Assembly (NCBI GenBank): GCA_002707495.1
Contig: PAMZ01000021.1
Coordinates: 1-64,000, forward strand
Direction of reading: 5' to 3'
Length of the DNA: 64,000 nucleotides
Source of the DNA: Halobacteriovoraceae bacterium
GTDB taxonomy: Bacteria; Bdellovibrionota; Bacteriovoracia; Bacteriovoracales; Bacteriovoracaceae
The notes beneath the pieces were generated by a model. The model was not told the DNA's origin. It saw only the letters and a list, made by a program, of their open reading frames with translations, and did not search any database. This document shows, one piece after another, positions 1 through 7,425 of this stretch. The position numbers and the translations under genes were made by a program. How positions within the stretch are numbered: the stretch's first letter is position 1; each line of letters starts with the position of its first letter.

Positions 1-299
1 CATTCACACCAATTAGTTATTGACTCTTCTGTGATTTCATTCCGTTTTGAATTGCGCCATTTCTCTACTGTGTGCTCAATGATTCTATTATGTTCTATTT
101 TACAATACCCAATTAAAAATTGTGTCATAGTATTTTTGTCATCATCTTTAATTTCGCTCTGATTTTCATATTTTACTCTCAATTTTTTCATTCGTTCATT
201 TTTTTCTTTTTTCATTTTTATTTCCTTCTCTCTGTAAACGTAGCCATAGGTAAAGAAACTTGATGTAAAAAGTATTAAAGCCAGATAAAATTCTTTCAT
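1..299 (-). CDS. Partial hypothetical protein with N-terminal membrane anchor or signal
   Basis: The reading frame opens with ATG at 299 and stays open to the window edge (99 codons, no stop), so the gene is cut by the window. The product begins MKEFYLALILF, followed by a short hydrophobic stretch up to about residue 20, which could be a signal peptide or membrane anchor. A very lysine/glutamate-rich segment follows (about residues 23-60), then a tail with single Cys and Trp residues. I do not recognise a family. It faces away from the transposase remnant at 428-740. The start is the first ATG after in-frame stops; no strong Shine-Dalgarno (SD) sequence is visible. Confidence 0.5.
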   Translation of the reverse strand, partial: MKEFYLALILFTSSFFTYGYVYREKEIKMKKEKNERMKKLRVKYENQSEIKDDDKNTMTQFLIGYCKIEHNRIIEHTVEKWRNSKRNEITEESITNWCE

Positions 300-427
300 G
301 TACTTATTATACAACACTTATTTTCTAATGTAATGATTTCAAGATATGGTCTAAGTGGATTTTATTTACAAAAGCCTTTTTATAGACACACTTTGTTCAA
401 CAGAGAAATAATTTTGTTACACCTTAC

Positions 428-740
428 ACCGATCGAGGAACCGAGTACTGTGGAAAAATTGAGCAGCATGACTATCAGTTGTTTTTGGCTGTTAAAAATA
501 TTGATCACGCAAAAACGAAAGTCAAGCATCCTCAGACTAATGGCATCGTTGAGCGATTTCACAAAGCAATTCTTAATGAGTTTCATCAAGTAGCATTCAG
601 AAAACGTATCTACGATAGTCTAGAAATGCTGCAAAAAAAGCATAGAGGATTGGCTTGAACATTACAATAAAGAACGAACGCACCAAGGTAAGATGTGTTA
701 TCGAAGAACTCCTTGGCAAACATTTTTGGATGGAAAGTAA
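428..740 (+). pseudogene. IS481-family transposase C-terminal remnant, frameshifted
   Basis: One frame from 428 reads TDRGTEYCGKIEQHDY and then HPQTNGIVERFHKAILNEF, the second Asp and the glutamate region of an rve/DDE integrase core as in IS481 transposases. The frame is broken near 630 at a run of A residues. The remaining C-terminus continues in another frame as EDWLEHYNKERTHQG and ends FLDGK at the stop 738-740. The N-terminal helix-turn-helix half and the first catalytic Asp are missing, so the element is dead. The inverted repeat at 827-840 may be part of its old right end. Confidence 0.8.
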
Positions 741-826
741 ATTGTTGAGGACAAGATGTTGTCTGGAAAACTTTCAAGGGAGGTTTTAGAAAGTCAAAAT
801 AAGGAATAATATGGAGACGTTTTGAA

Positions 827-840
827 GGTCACTTTTGACC
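827..840. repeat. Short inverted repeat, possible relic of an IS right end
   Basis: GGTCA and TGACC (827-831 and 836-840) are separated by CTTT. The repeat lies about 90 bp beyond the stop of the transposase remnant and just before a truncated gene fragment, as expected for an IS terminus. No matching left end was found upstream of 428, so this is tentative. Confidence 0.25.
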
Positions 841-843
841 TGA

Positions 844-1014
844 CAGACACTTGCTAAAAAGGATGGGCTGTCAGATCAAGTCGCAACTTTTACAAATAAA
901 TTAAAAGTCGATTTTAATAATGCTCAACCAAAAACGAATTATTGTGTGACGAGTAAGTACCAGGTTTATCCGAATTCGAAAAATAAGCTGCCCCCACAAT
1001 CAATCAAAGGTTAG
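844..1014 (+). pseudogene. 3' fragment of an unidentified gene
   Basis: A frame open from 844 (just after an in-frame TGA at 841) to the stop at 1012-1014 encodes about 56 residues, including DGLSDQVATFTNKL and KTNYCVTSKYQVYP, with no plausible start codon near its beginning. It reads like natural protein sequence and directly follows the putative IS end, so it is probably the tail of a gene whose front was removed by the insertion or a deletion. Its last bases overlap the stop of the opposing gene at 1011. The family is not recognised. Confidence 0.35.
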
Positions 1015-1268
1015 GGATCTATTGATCCCATAACCCTTTTCATAAAATCATTTAATGCATCTTTTTGAGATTTTCCAGCCTTGATTTCTTTGGAAACTTC
1101 TATCGCTCCAAACATATTTGAAATCAACTCCCCAATAACTTCAATTTCCTCGTCTTTGATACCTTTTGCCTGAGACATATGCTCGAGAACTTCAGTCGTT
1201 TCAATGACGTAGTCTTCATCATTTTTTTCAATGAATTCAACTAAAGATTTAATGACTGGCAATCGCAT
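1011..1268 (-). CDS. Small conserved protein, DUF6952-like, partner of thioredoxin
   Basis: This 85-residue acidic, helical protein starts MRLPVIKSLVEFIEKND and contains EEIEVIGELISNMFGAIEV, then ends MKRVMGSID. From memory it closely resembles the small DUF6952 proteins encoded next to thioredoxins in Bacteroidetes. Its start codon lies 20 bp inside the upstream thioredoxin gene, which indicates translational coupling and a shared role, probably in redox or peroxide defence. No cysteine is present, so it is not itself a thiol enzyme. The biochemical function is unknown. Confidence 0.7.
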   Translation of the reverse strand: MRLPVIKSLVEFIEKNDEDYVIETTEVLEHMSQAKGIKDEEIEVIGELISNMFGAIEVSKEIKAGKSQKDALNDFMKRVMGSIDP

Positions 1269-1560
1269 CTAATACCTCTTGAATCACTTCTTTTTTAGCC
1301 CCCATTTTATTGGTGACTAATTTTCCATCTTTAAAACCAGCAAAAGTAGGAAGGTTCTTTACCTCAGCGAACTCTCTGGTACCTGGAAATTTCTCTGCAT
1401 CAGCATAAACAAAAGTCACACCATCTGTTTCTTTAGACAGACTTTCAAACTGGGGCTTAATCATGCGACACATTCCACACCATCCAGCTCCGTATTGAAC
1501 GATCACTTGTTTATTGCTTTCTAGTAATTCTTTTAAATTGTCTTGTTCTAATACGATCAT
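1249..1560 (-). CDS. Thioredoxin-family protein (CGMC active site)
   Basis: This is a 103-residue single-domain thioredoxin fold. The active site reads GAGWCGMCRMIKP (about residues 25-37), with the usual Trp before the first Cys but CGMC instead of CGPC, and the cis-proline segment is NLPTFAGF. It has no signal peptide, so it is cytoplasmic. A strong GGAGG SD lies about 4-5 bp before the ATG at 1560. It is followed by an overlapping DUF6952-like gene, and the two form an operon. The likely role is disulfide reduction, perhaps for a peroxiredoxin encoded elsewhere. Confidence 0.9.
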   Translation of the reverse strand: MIVLEQDNLKELLESNKQVIVQYGAGWCGMCRMIKPQFESLSKETDGVTFVYADAEKFPGTREFAEVKNLPTFAGFKDGKLVTNKMGAKKEVIQEVLDAIASH

Positions 1561-1668
1561 AGTTACCTCCGTATCTTTTGTTTGATTTTATCTATTCTGA
1601 GCTTAAAATCTAATAGATTTAATTGATAATCTCTTCGATAAAACCAATGGGTAACTATACCTTAAAAA

Positions 1669-1929
1669 TTAAGCAGCTTGCCAGTGCCAGACTTCTTTTG
1701 TCCAAGTTGACTTGGTTTCTGCAACCCATTTTTTAGTGCGAAGCTTATTATGAACGAATTTTTCTAATTCATCTGGAGTGGAAACATCAACCCATAGAGT
1801 CATATCCCATTCTCCTGTAGTAGACCAGGCCCATTTTACCTCTTTCCACTCTTTTAACCATTCCCAGTTTTCAGTAGCAGGGGCATCTGCGTTCCATCTT
1901 ACATCAATTCTTGCGCTCCATTTGGCCAT
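1669..1929 (-). CDS. Tryptophan-rich Lrp/AsnC ligand-binding (RAM)-like small protein
   Basis: The 86-residue product contains WAWSTTGEWDMTLWVDV and STPDELEKFVHNKL, which matches the pattern of stand-alone Lrp/AsnC effector-binding (RAM) domains: a strand ending in TGEWD, then a helix with an FVHNKLR-like motif. No DNA-binding helix-turn-helix is present. Thirteen of the 86 residues are Trp, which is exceptional. An AAAGGA SD precedes the ATG at 1929. It stands alone between intergenic gaps. Family assignment rests on pattern matching and the ligand is unknown. Confidence 0.6.
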   Translation of the reverse strand: MAKWSARIDVRWNADAPATENWEWLKEWKEVKWAWSTTGEWDMTLWVDVSTPDELEKFVHNKLRTKKWVAETKSTWTKEVWHWQAA

Positions 1930-2102
1930 AAAAAATCCTTTTGAAAATTATCATTTTTGCGCTAATCGGATTTAATTTGTGAGTTTTAAAATAGCTTGAG
2001 ATGACTCGTATATTCTGCCTCTTTGCGTTGCGAAACGGGTGCTTAGCTGGCCAATAGAGGAGTCAATGGGTAGACTTTAAAGCCTAAAACCAGGAGAACT
2101 TG

Positions 2103-2744
2103 ATGACTTTGAAATGGAGTATTTTTACTATCTTTCTCATATTCATGAGTAGCGCGATGGCCCAATCGAGGTATGTTGATGGACTTCAAAAAGTGACATT
2201 TAGAACTGGCCCTGGAACAGACAATAAAATTATCCGGATGATTGAAACGAATGAGAAAGTGACACTTATTGAAGCTGGAGAAAAGTGGACAAAAGTTAAA
2301 GATGGTGAAGGCAATGAAGGTTATATACTTAACCGGTTTGTGACTAAAGAGACGCCTTATATTTATCGCTATCAATATCAAAAATCTTTGAATGAAAAAT
2401 TAAAGGACAAAGAGAAGGATCTCTCAGCTCAAGTAAAAGACTTGCGAGCTGAACTGGCACAGATTAAATCAGAGCTCTCTACAACAAAGGAAAACCTTCA
2501 AAGCACAGAGCAAAACTTCACTCAGCTCCAAGAGGGAGCCTCAGATTATATTGGCCTTAAAAAGAAATACGATAGCACCGTGGCTCAACTTAAACAGGCT
2601 AAAGTGCGTACCGAAAAATTAGAGGAGCAAGTCAACACACATTATATAAAGTGGTTTCTTGCTGGAGGTAGTGTGCTCTTTGTCGGCTGGCTCATAGGAC
2701 TTATTAGTCGCAAAAAGAAATACTCTTCAAGAATTAAGCTTTAA
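2103..2744 (+). CDS. SH3-domain protein with coiled coil and C-terminal membrane anchor (TIGR04211/YgiM-like)
   Basis: After a signal peptide (about residues 1-20, ending SSAMAQ) comes a bacterial SH3 domain (about 22-80, RTGPGTDNKIIRMIETNE and GYILNRFV). A long Glu/Lys coiled coil follows (about 90-180), then a transmembrane helix (WFLAGGSVLFVGWLIG) and a basic tail. This order is that of the TIGR04211 SH3-and-anchor family, so the protein is held in the inner membrane with the SH3 domain in the periplasm. AGGAG lies 6 bp before the ATG at 2103, which is a better start than the TTG three bases earlier. The role is probably envelope-related. Confidence 0.85.
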   Translation: MTLKWSIFTIFLIFMSSAMAQSRYVDGLQKVTFRTGPGTDNKIIRMIETNEKVTLIEAGEKWTKVKDGEGNEGYILNRFVTKETPYIYRYQYQKSLNEKLKDKEKDLSAQVKDLRAELAQIKSELSTTKENLQSTEQNFTQLQEGASDYIGLKKKYDSTVAQLKQAKVRTEKLEEQVNTHYIKWFLAGGSVLFVGWLIGLISRKKKYSSRIKL

Positions 2745-2748
2745 AAAA

Positions 2749-4152
2749 TCAGTAATCTTGAATCCATTGCTCCAAGATACTATCCATTGCCTCAGTGGAG
2801 AGGTTATTCCATTCACCACTTTTGGAACGTAGATATTTTTTATCACTAGAGTCTTCTCCACTCATAACCTCGCGGTGTTTATGATGTGTCGTGAAGAACG
2901 CAAAAGCATACATTTTTCCTGACTTCCCTATGAGGTAGCCGGCAAGATTATTGACATAAAAAAGTGAACCTGTTTTAGCAAAAATATGAAAGCCAAGATT
3001 GGGATGGGTTAGTCTTCTTCTTATCCCACCGCTATGGCCGTTGATGGAGAGGTAGCTTAAATAACTTCTTTTCTCAATAGTCTGTTTGGAAAGCGCTCTT
3101 AAAAATTGCACCATATTGAGAGGACTAATTTCATTATAAATTGTGAGGCCCGAACCATTTATGAGGCTGACTTTTTTCCAGTCTAAGTCAGGAAAAGATT
3201 TTTGATACCACTTCATCATCGTCTCAGCGGATATCTTACTATCTTGTGGAAGGGTATTAATTTTTTTGGCTGCCGTCATTAAAGCTGTTTCAGCCATGAG
3301 ATTATTACTGAATTCTAGTCCTAGTTCGGCAATTCTTGAAAAGGGTAATCCTTTATTAGTGTAAATCAATTTTGCCTTAGGCGGGGTAGACCCCTCAATA
3401 GGAGGAGGAAGAGTGACGCCCATTCGTGAGGCAAGAAGTCTGAGGTAGTTACCTGTGAACAAGGAGCTATTTTTAGAAGGTATAGAGTCCACTGAAGGGA
3501 TATATTCTCGCGTATTCACCTCCCAAATTTCTTTATGCCCTAGAGTTTCTTTGTGATTAAATCTAAGACCAAAAGCTGATCGATTTTTTCTTTTTAAGAC
3601 AAGGCTGTCCACTGGAGGATAAGGGATGAGTTCTTTATACCAAATATCGTAACGGTTAAACTCTACGTTGAGACCCGAAATAGCTGGATTATCAGCTTGA
3701 TCAGTTAGTCCCAGAATCGAAACGCTTTGAGCAGGTTGCAGGAAACTACCATCAACTAGAAATCTACCTTCGATTTTATGGATACCTTTGAGCTTTAAGT
3801 GCTGAGCAAAAGCTGATAACTGAGCTGCATTTAAGTAAGGATCTCCCCCTCCTTTTAAAATTAAATCTCCCTTTAAGACACCTTTCTTAATTTCACCTAA
3901 ATAAAATAGCTCAGTATTGAATCGAAAGTCGGGGCCAAGAGTTTTTAAGGCAAAATAATAGGTAAAAATTTTGGAGACCGACGCTAAAATCATCTCCTTA
4001 TTTACCTGCTCGGAGGTGATAAGTTTTCCTGAGTCTAGCTCCATGAGCGCATAAGCTACATTTGATTTGTGAAGGCCGTGAATCTTTGTTTCAGTCACTT
4101 CAGCATGGGTATTTAAGGAAAAAATAAGTAATAGCGAGAGTCTAATCAACAT
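2749..4152 (-). CDS. dacB: D-alanyl-D-alanine carboxypeptidase/endopeptidase, PBP4 family (peptidase S13)
   Basis: This 467-residue secreted protein has a signal peptide (ends NTHAEV) and the three penicillin-binding motifs in order: the SxxK tetrad SVSK near residue 62, the SxN-type motif in INGSGL near 330, and KTG in FAKTGSLF near 400. Length and layout match PBP4/DacB, which trims or cross-cleaves peptidoglycan peptides in the periplasm. It converges on the SH3-anchor gene with a 4-bp gap. No catalytic residue appears missing. The substrate preference between carboxypeptidase and endopeptidase activity cannot be read from sequence. Confidence 0.9.
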   Translation of the reverse strand: MLIRLSLLLIFSLNTHAEVTETKIHGLHKSNVAYALMELDSGKLITSEQVNKEMILASVSKIFTYYFALKTLGPDFRFNTELFYLGEIKKGVLKGDLILKGGGDPYLNAAQLSAFAQHLKLKGIHKIEGRFLVDGSFLQPAQSVSILGLTDQADNPAISGLNVEFNRYDIWYKELIPYPPVDSLVLKRKNRSAFGLRFNHKETLGHKEIWEVNTREYIPSVDSIPSKNSSLFTGNYLRLLASRMGVTLPPPIEGSTPPKAKLIYTNKGLPFSRIAELGLEFSNNLMAETALMTAAKKINTLPQDSKISAETMMKWYQKSFPDLDWKKVSLINGSGLTIYNEISPLNMVQFLRALSKQTIEKRSYLSYLSINGHSGGIRRRLTHPNLGFHIFAKTGSLFYVNNLAGYLIGKSGKMYAFAFFTTHHKHREVMSGEDSSDKKYLRSKSGEWNNLSTEAMDSILEQWIQDY

Positions 4153-4316
4153 AGAAATATTCTAGGGGCTTAACTTACTTTTGTTAAGAGTTTGCATGGT
4201 GGATTCAAATGTCAAACTACTGCTACGCATTAACTGTAAGTTTTTCAAGACACATGGGTTTTCCCAAATATTAAGGCTAATAAACAATAAATCTAATACA
4301 CTTCGGGGGTGTTTCA

Positions 4317-6752
4317 ATGAAGCTTCAAGGGCTTGTTTTTGGTTTATTATTTTCTATTCATGCGACTGCACAAATGCCGGAGTGGTCTTATGATCCAGGT
4401 CCTGATCCTAGCACTCAGATGGGCAAGGAACTTATTGATTTAACGGCCAATATCCCTAATTTTCCTCAAATCAGTGATGAGATTATAGGGTACAGGCAAA
4501 AGTTTAGACCAGCCTTTGGTCCTATTCCTTGGAGAATGATTCTAGAAGAGAACAAAGTGAAAATTTTATTTGTTGGGCAAGACGGAACCCATATTGCCGA
4601 GGCGGCAGGTAGACCAGCAACGGCAGGTTTTGGAGGTCGAGCTCAAGACTTTGCCAATTATTTTGGAGTCAATGAAGGAGCAGCTTTTATCAATACCTAT
4701 GCCTTTACTATCAAAGGACAATACGGTGTTTATAATACTCCCTATTTTATCGAGAATAGAGATGGGTCAGTTTCAGTAAGGCAGTCAAACTTGGTTGATA
4801 ACGATCTTTGGCTTATTTCTCAAGATTTAAATAGTCCCATTACGCAATGGCGAAATGATTTAATTGATTGGATTATTAGAAATAATAAAGAATCGATGAA
4901 ACTTATCGTACTTTTTGGAGGAGCAGCAAGAGACTCAATTGCTTCTTATGCGAAATCTAAAGGTGCCACAGTTGAAGGATGGCTTGCTGACAGAGCTGAC
5001 AAAGTAAAAGTCCCTATTACTAAAGAGGAATATGCAGGGGGGAATAATACGTTTCCAAGTCTTCAAACGAAAAGGGGAGAAGATCTTTATGAAGAGCTTT
5101 TAGGAAGAAGACTCGATTATACGAAAAGCTCGGATCAAAGGGCAGTTAGTGACTTACTGAAAAATAGACTTCCTGAGGTTTTAGAGAGAGTCGCTATTCC
5201 TTCAGGCGGAGAGAAAGGCTCAGGGCTTATTAATATGGCCCAACTCGGAGGTTATGACCTTGATTCAATGAAGGTGAATGGAATCCAAACACGCTCTTTA
5301 AAAGGGTTGACCTTAAATGATGGTACCAAAATAAAAAATGATATTATCGTTATCTCTCTTCCTCACCCAAGCAGTTTATCTCGAACAGTTATGGAAGCTG
5401 ACTCTTATAGAGAGGGAATGCAAGATGCTTCTAGAAGAGTTATGCGAGATGTAGAGGTTCTAGATGAATACCGAGATGCTGGTTGGGAAATTTCAGCAGA
5501 CCCAGGTAAAATTAATTATTATGCCCGAGGAGAAAATTACCGTTATGGAAGATCAGATATTGGTCCTGAGTTTTATGATTTTGGTACGCCTGCCAATAGA
5601 ATGGTCTCTCGCTCTACAGCTAGACGAATGAGCCGGCATGCGAATGTTGTCATTATAGGAACAAGAGATAATGGGAAATTTTCTGGGTCTCAAATTAAAA
5701 AAATGACAGAGGCAAAAGCAGCTTCTGGGATTGATACCAATCAAATGTTTATCGCAAGACCTTCAGTAAGAGAGGATCGCTATAAGTTCGATATGGGTCC
5801 TGGTGCAGAATTGGCAGAACTTATGATATCTAACCTCGAACCAAACAAAGTCTTCCAAACCAAAACTGAACTTAAATGTAGTGAGGGAAGAGAAATCGTG
5901 AAAACGGTTAAATCTTCAAACCCTGAATTATTAAAATGTGAGGATGGTCAAAAAGAAGACAGACGAGAAATGAATTTTGATGACGATGGAATTGAAGCCT
6001 ATAACGTCAAGACTCACCCTGATGTTGATGACTTTGGACATTACCGAGGAACTTTTAAAAATCCTAAAGTGGTTATTATTGCAGATCCTATTGGATATGA
6101 TGATATTGTCACAGCTCGTGCATTAACAGGAACAAGAGGACAATACCTACAAGATCTAATGAATGATATAGGAGTGAATGATCAATATTTAGTCATCAAA
6201 ACTGTTCCTTATGGAATGGACGGTGCGACTCGAGATGAGTGGAATGAAGTGATGAAAGCTACAAAATCCTATCGAGAAAAGTTAATAAAAAGAGTTCTTG
6301 AGAATTCAAATCCTGACTTTGTCATCGTAGACGGAACCTATGCTGCAAGAGCTGCTGAAGATTTGATTAAAGATATTAAGATCATTAGAACGAGAAGAAA
6401 TAAGGATGACCTTGCTGCAGATTTAGGCGAGGTTGCTGAGAAAATAAAAGAAGTCGAAGGCTATGAAAATATAAGACATAGAACAAACCTGGCAAATATT
6501 CCAAGAACTCATCTCAGTTTTTACTCTAGAGTATGGGAAGGTACCTCTGGTGATAGAGTGATAACTTCAGCTGGAAAGCAGTATGAAGGGATTGCATTCG
6601 CTGAGGTTGTTCCTGAGTGGGCGTTTGATCAAGAAATTGAATTGGTTGATAAAAATGCCGATTTAATTGAAAATATGATTCAAGTACTCAGAGATCTTAA
6701 TTTACCTCTTCCATCCGAGAGCACAAGAACCTATATCGAGAGAGTAAACTAA
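4317..6752 (+). CDS. Large secreted protein with tandem uracil-DNA-glycosylase-superfamily-like domains
   Basis: This 811-residue protein has a signal peptide (about residues 1-19). Domain 1 (about 80-360) reads KILFVGQDGTHIAEAAGRP, G-GGRAQDFANYFGV, INTYAF-IKGQY, a later LFGGAARDSI strand-helix and ISLPHPSSLS at about 347-355. These correspond to motif 1, the strand after it and the HPS loop of uracil-DNA-glycosylase-like folds. A middle segment has VVIIGTRDNG (about 444-453). Domain 2 (about 583-790) repeats the pattern in VVIIADPIGYDD, TGTRGQYLQDLMNDIGV and IKTVPYG, but lacks the HPS motif. Only two cysteines are seen (about 521 and 541). Function and substrate are unknown; DNA or nucleotide binding outside the cytoplasm is inference. 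Confidence 0.6.
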   Translation: MKLQGLVFGLLFSIHATAQMPEWSYDPGPDPSTQMGKELIDLTANIPNFPQISDEIIGYRQKFRPAFGPIPWRMILEENKVKILFVGQDGTHIAEAAGRPATAGFGGRAQDFANYFGVNEGAAFINTYAFTIKGQYGVYNTPYFIENRDGSVSVRQSNLVDNDLWLISQDLNSPITQWRNDLIDWIIRNNKESMKLIVLFGGAARDSIASYAKSKGATVEGWLADRADKVKVPITKEEYAGGNNTFPSLQTKRGEDLYEELLGRRLDYTKSSDQRAVSDLLKNRLPEVLERVAIPSGGEKGSGLINMAQLGGYDLDSMKVNGIQTRSLKGLTLNDGTKIKNDIIVISLPHPSSLSRTVMEADSYREGMQDASRRVMRDVEVLDEYRDAGWEISADPGKINYYARGENYRYGRSDIGPEFYDFGTPANRMVSRSTARRMSRHANVVIIGTRDNGKFSGSQIKKMTEAKAASGIDTNQMFIARPSVREDRYKFDMGPGAELAELMISNLEPNKVFQTKTELKCSEGREIVKTVKSSNPELLKCEDGQKEDRREMNFDDDGIEAYNVKTHPDVDDFGHYRGTFKNPKVVIIADPIGYDDIVTARALTGTRGQYLQDLMNDIGVNDQYLVIKTVPYGMDGATRDEWNEVMKATKSYREKLIKRVLENSNPDFVIVDGTYAARAAEDLIKDIKIIRTRRNKDDLAADLGEVAEKIKEVEGYENIRHRTNLANIPRTHLSFYSRVWEGTSGDRVITSAGKQYEGIAFAEVVPEWAFDQEIELVDKNADLIENMIQVLRDLNLPLPSESTRTYIERVN

Positions 6753-6779
6753 TTAGCTCAATTAATTAAATGAGAATTC

Positions 6780-6804
6780 GGCCCTCAAATTGAGGGCCTT
6801 TTTT
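6780..6804 (+). terminator. Rho-independent terminator
   Basis: GGCCCTCA and TGAGGGCC (6780-6787, 6791-6798) form an 8-bp stem with loop AAT, followed by TTTTTT. It ends the transcript of the large secreted protein and shows that starts upstream of about 6810 for the next gene are unlikely. Confidence 0.9.
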
Positions 6805-6822
6805 ATGGCATGCTCTTATAAT

Positions 6823-7389
6823 ATGAGTATGAAATATTTAATTTTTATATTCTTTATTGCCTGTAGTACCCCGAAGAGCAAACTTGAGTCAGATGCAAAA
6901 TGTTTAAAAGCGCTTGCTTCTAAAAAAATTGTAGCGCCAAACGGTGTCGAGAGTATGGGAGTCTATTCAAACTTAGTTCAAGAAGGAGATGTTTTTACGG
7001 GATATAAAATACGAATCGTAAAACGAAGGGATTACTGCCAAGGTCTTATATTAGAATATAATCAGAGTCTAGAGCCTCAGCTCTATTCCATTTCCAATCT
7101 TTTTGAATGCGAAGAAAGTCTGTCAACTTTATCGATGGATACTAAACTTGGATTCTATAGTCCTTTCAGTGATAGTGCCCCAGAAGATTTTTACTTTGGG
7201 TTTGATGGAAGGCTAGATAGTTCAGATAGATTAATTGGCCATATAAGCTTTCCTAGTAATGATTTAAAGGGACGAGCGGAAAAAACAAAAGTAAGCTTTG
7301 AGCCCGGTCCTAAAGACCAAGCAAGTATGGCGGCATTTGATTGGGAAATAATTGAAAGACTGAAACTTAAAAGAGCGTGTTTTAGGTAG
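6823..7389 (+). CDS. Hypothetical lipoprotein
   Basis: The product starts MSMKYLIFIFFIACSTPKS (ATG 6823, or 6829 for MKYLIF). A lipobox, FIAC, makes Cys the lipidated residue. The mature part (about 170 residues) has several Cys, an acidic central patch (SDSAPEDFYFGFDG) and ends KRACFR. I recognise no family. Upstream in-frame codons lie inside the terminator at 6780-6804 and are rejected as start. There is no SD; instead TATAAT at 6817-6822 directly abuts the ATG, which suggests a leaderless or near-leaderless transcript beginning at 6829. Confidence 0.65.
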   Translation: MSMKYLIFIFFIACSTPKSKLESDAKCLKALASKKIVAPNGVESMGVYSNLVQEGDVFTGYKIRIVKRRDYCQGLILEYNQSLEPQLYSISNLFECEESLSTLSMDTKLGFYSPFSDSAPEDFYFGFDGRLDSSDRLIGHISFPSNDLKGRAEKTKVSFEPGPKDQASMAAFDWEIIERLKLKRACFR

Positions 7390-7414
7390 GAACTCTCCCT
7401 AGAAGGAGAGTTCC
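7389..7414. terminator. Bidirectional terminator between convergent genes
   Basis: GGAACTCTCC (7389-7398) and GGAGAGTTCC (7405-7414) form a 10-bp perfect stem with a 6-nt loop, between the lipoprotein stop and the stop of the opposing helicase gene. The T-tract is only moderate on either side. Confidence 0.75.
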
Positions 7415-7425
7415 TTATATAGCAA

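Noticed and set aside
333..593. 86-codon frame starting at 333 across the transposase remnant
   Set aside because: It is in a different frame from the recognisable integrase motifs (TDRGTEYCG, HPQTNGIVERF) and has no family features; the real remnant frame starts at about 428.
6790..6822. TTG start at 6790 for the lipoprotein
   Set aside because: It would place translation initiation inside the terminator hairpin (6780-6804) and put 13 extra residues before an otherwise good lipoprotein signal peptide.
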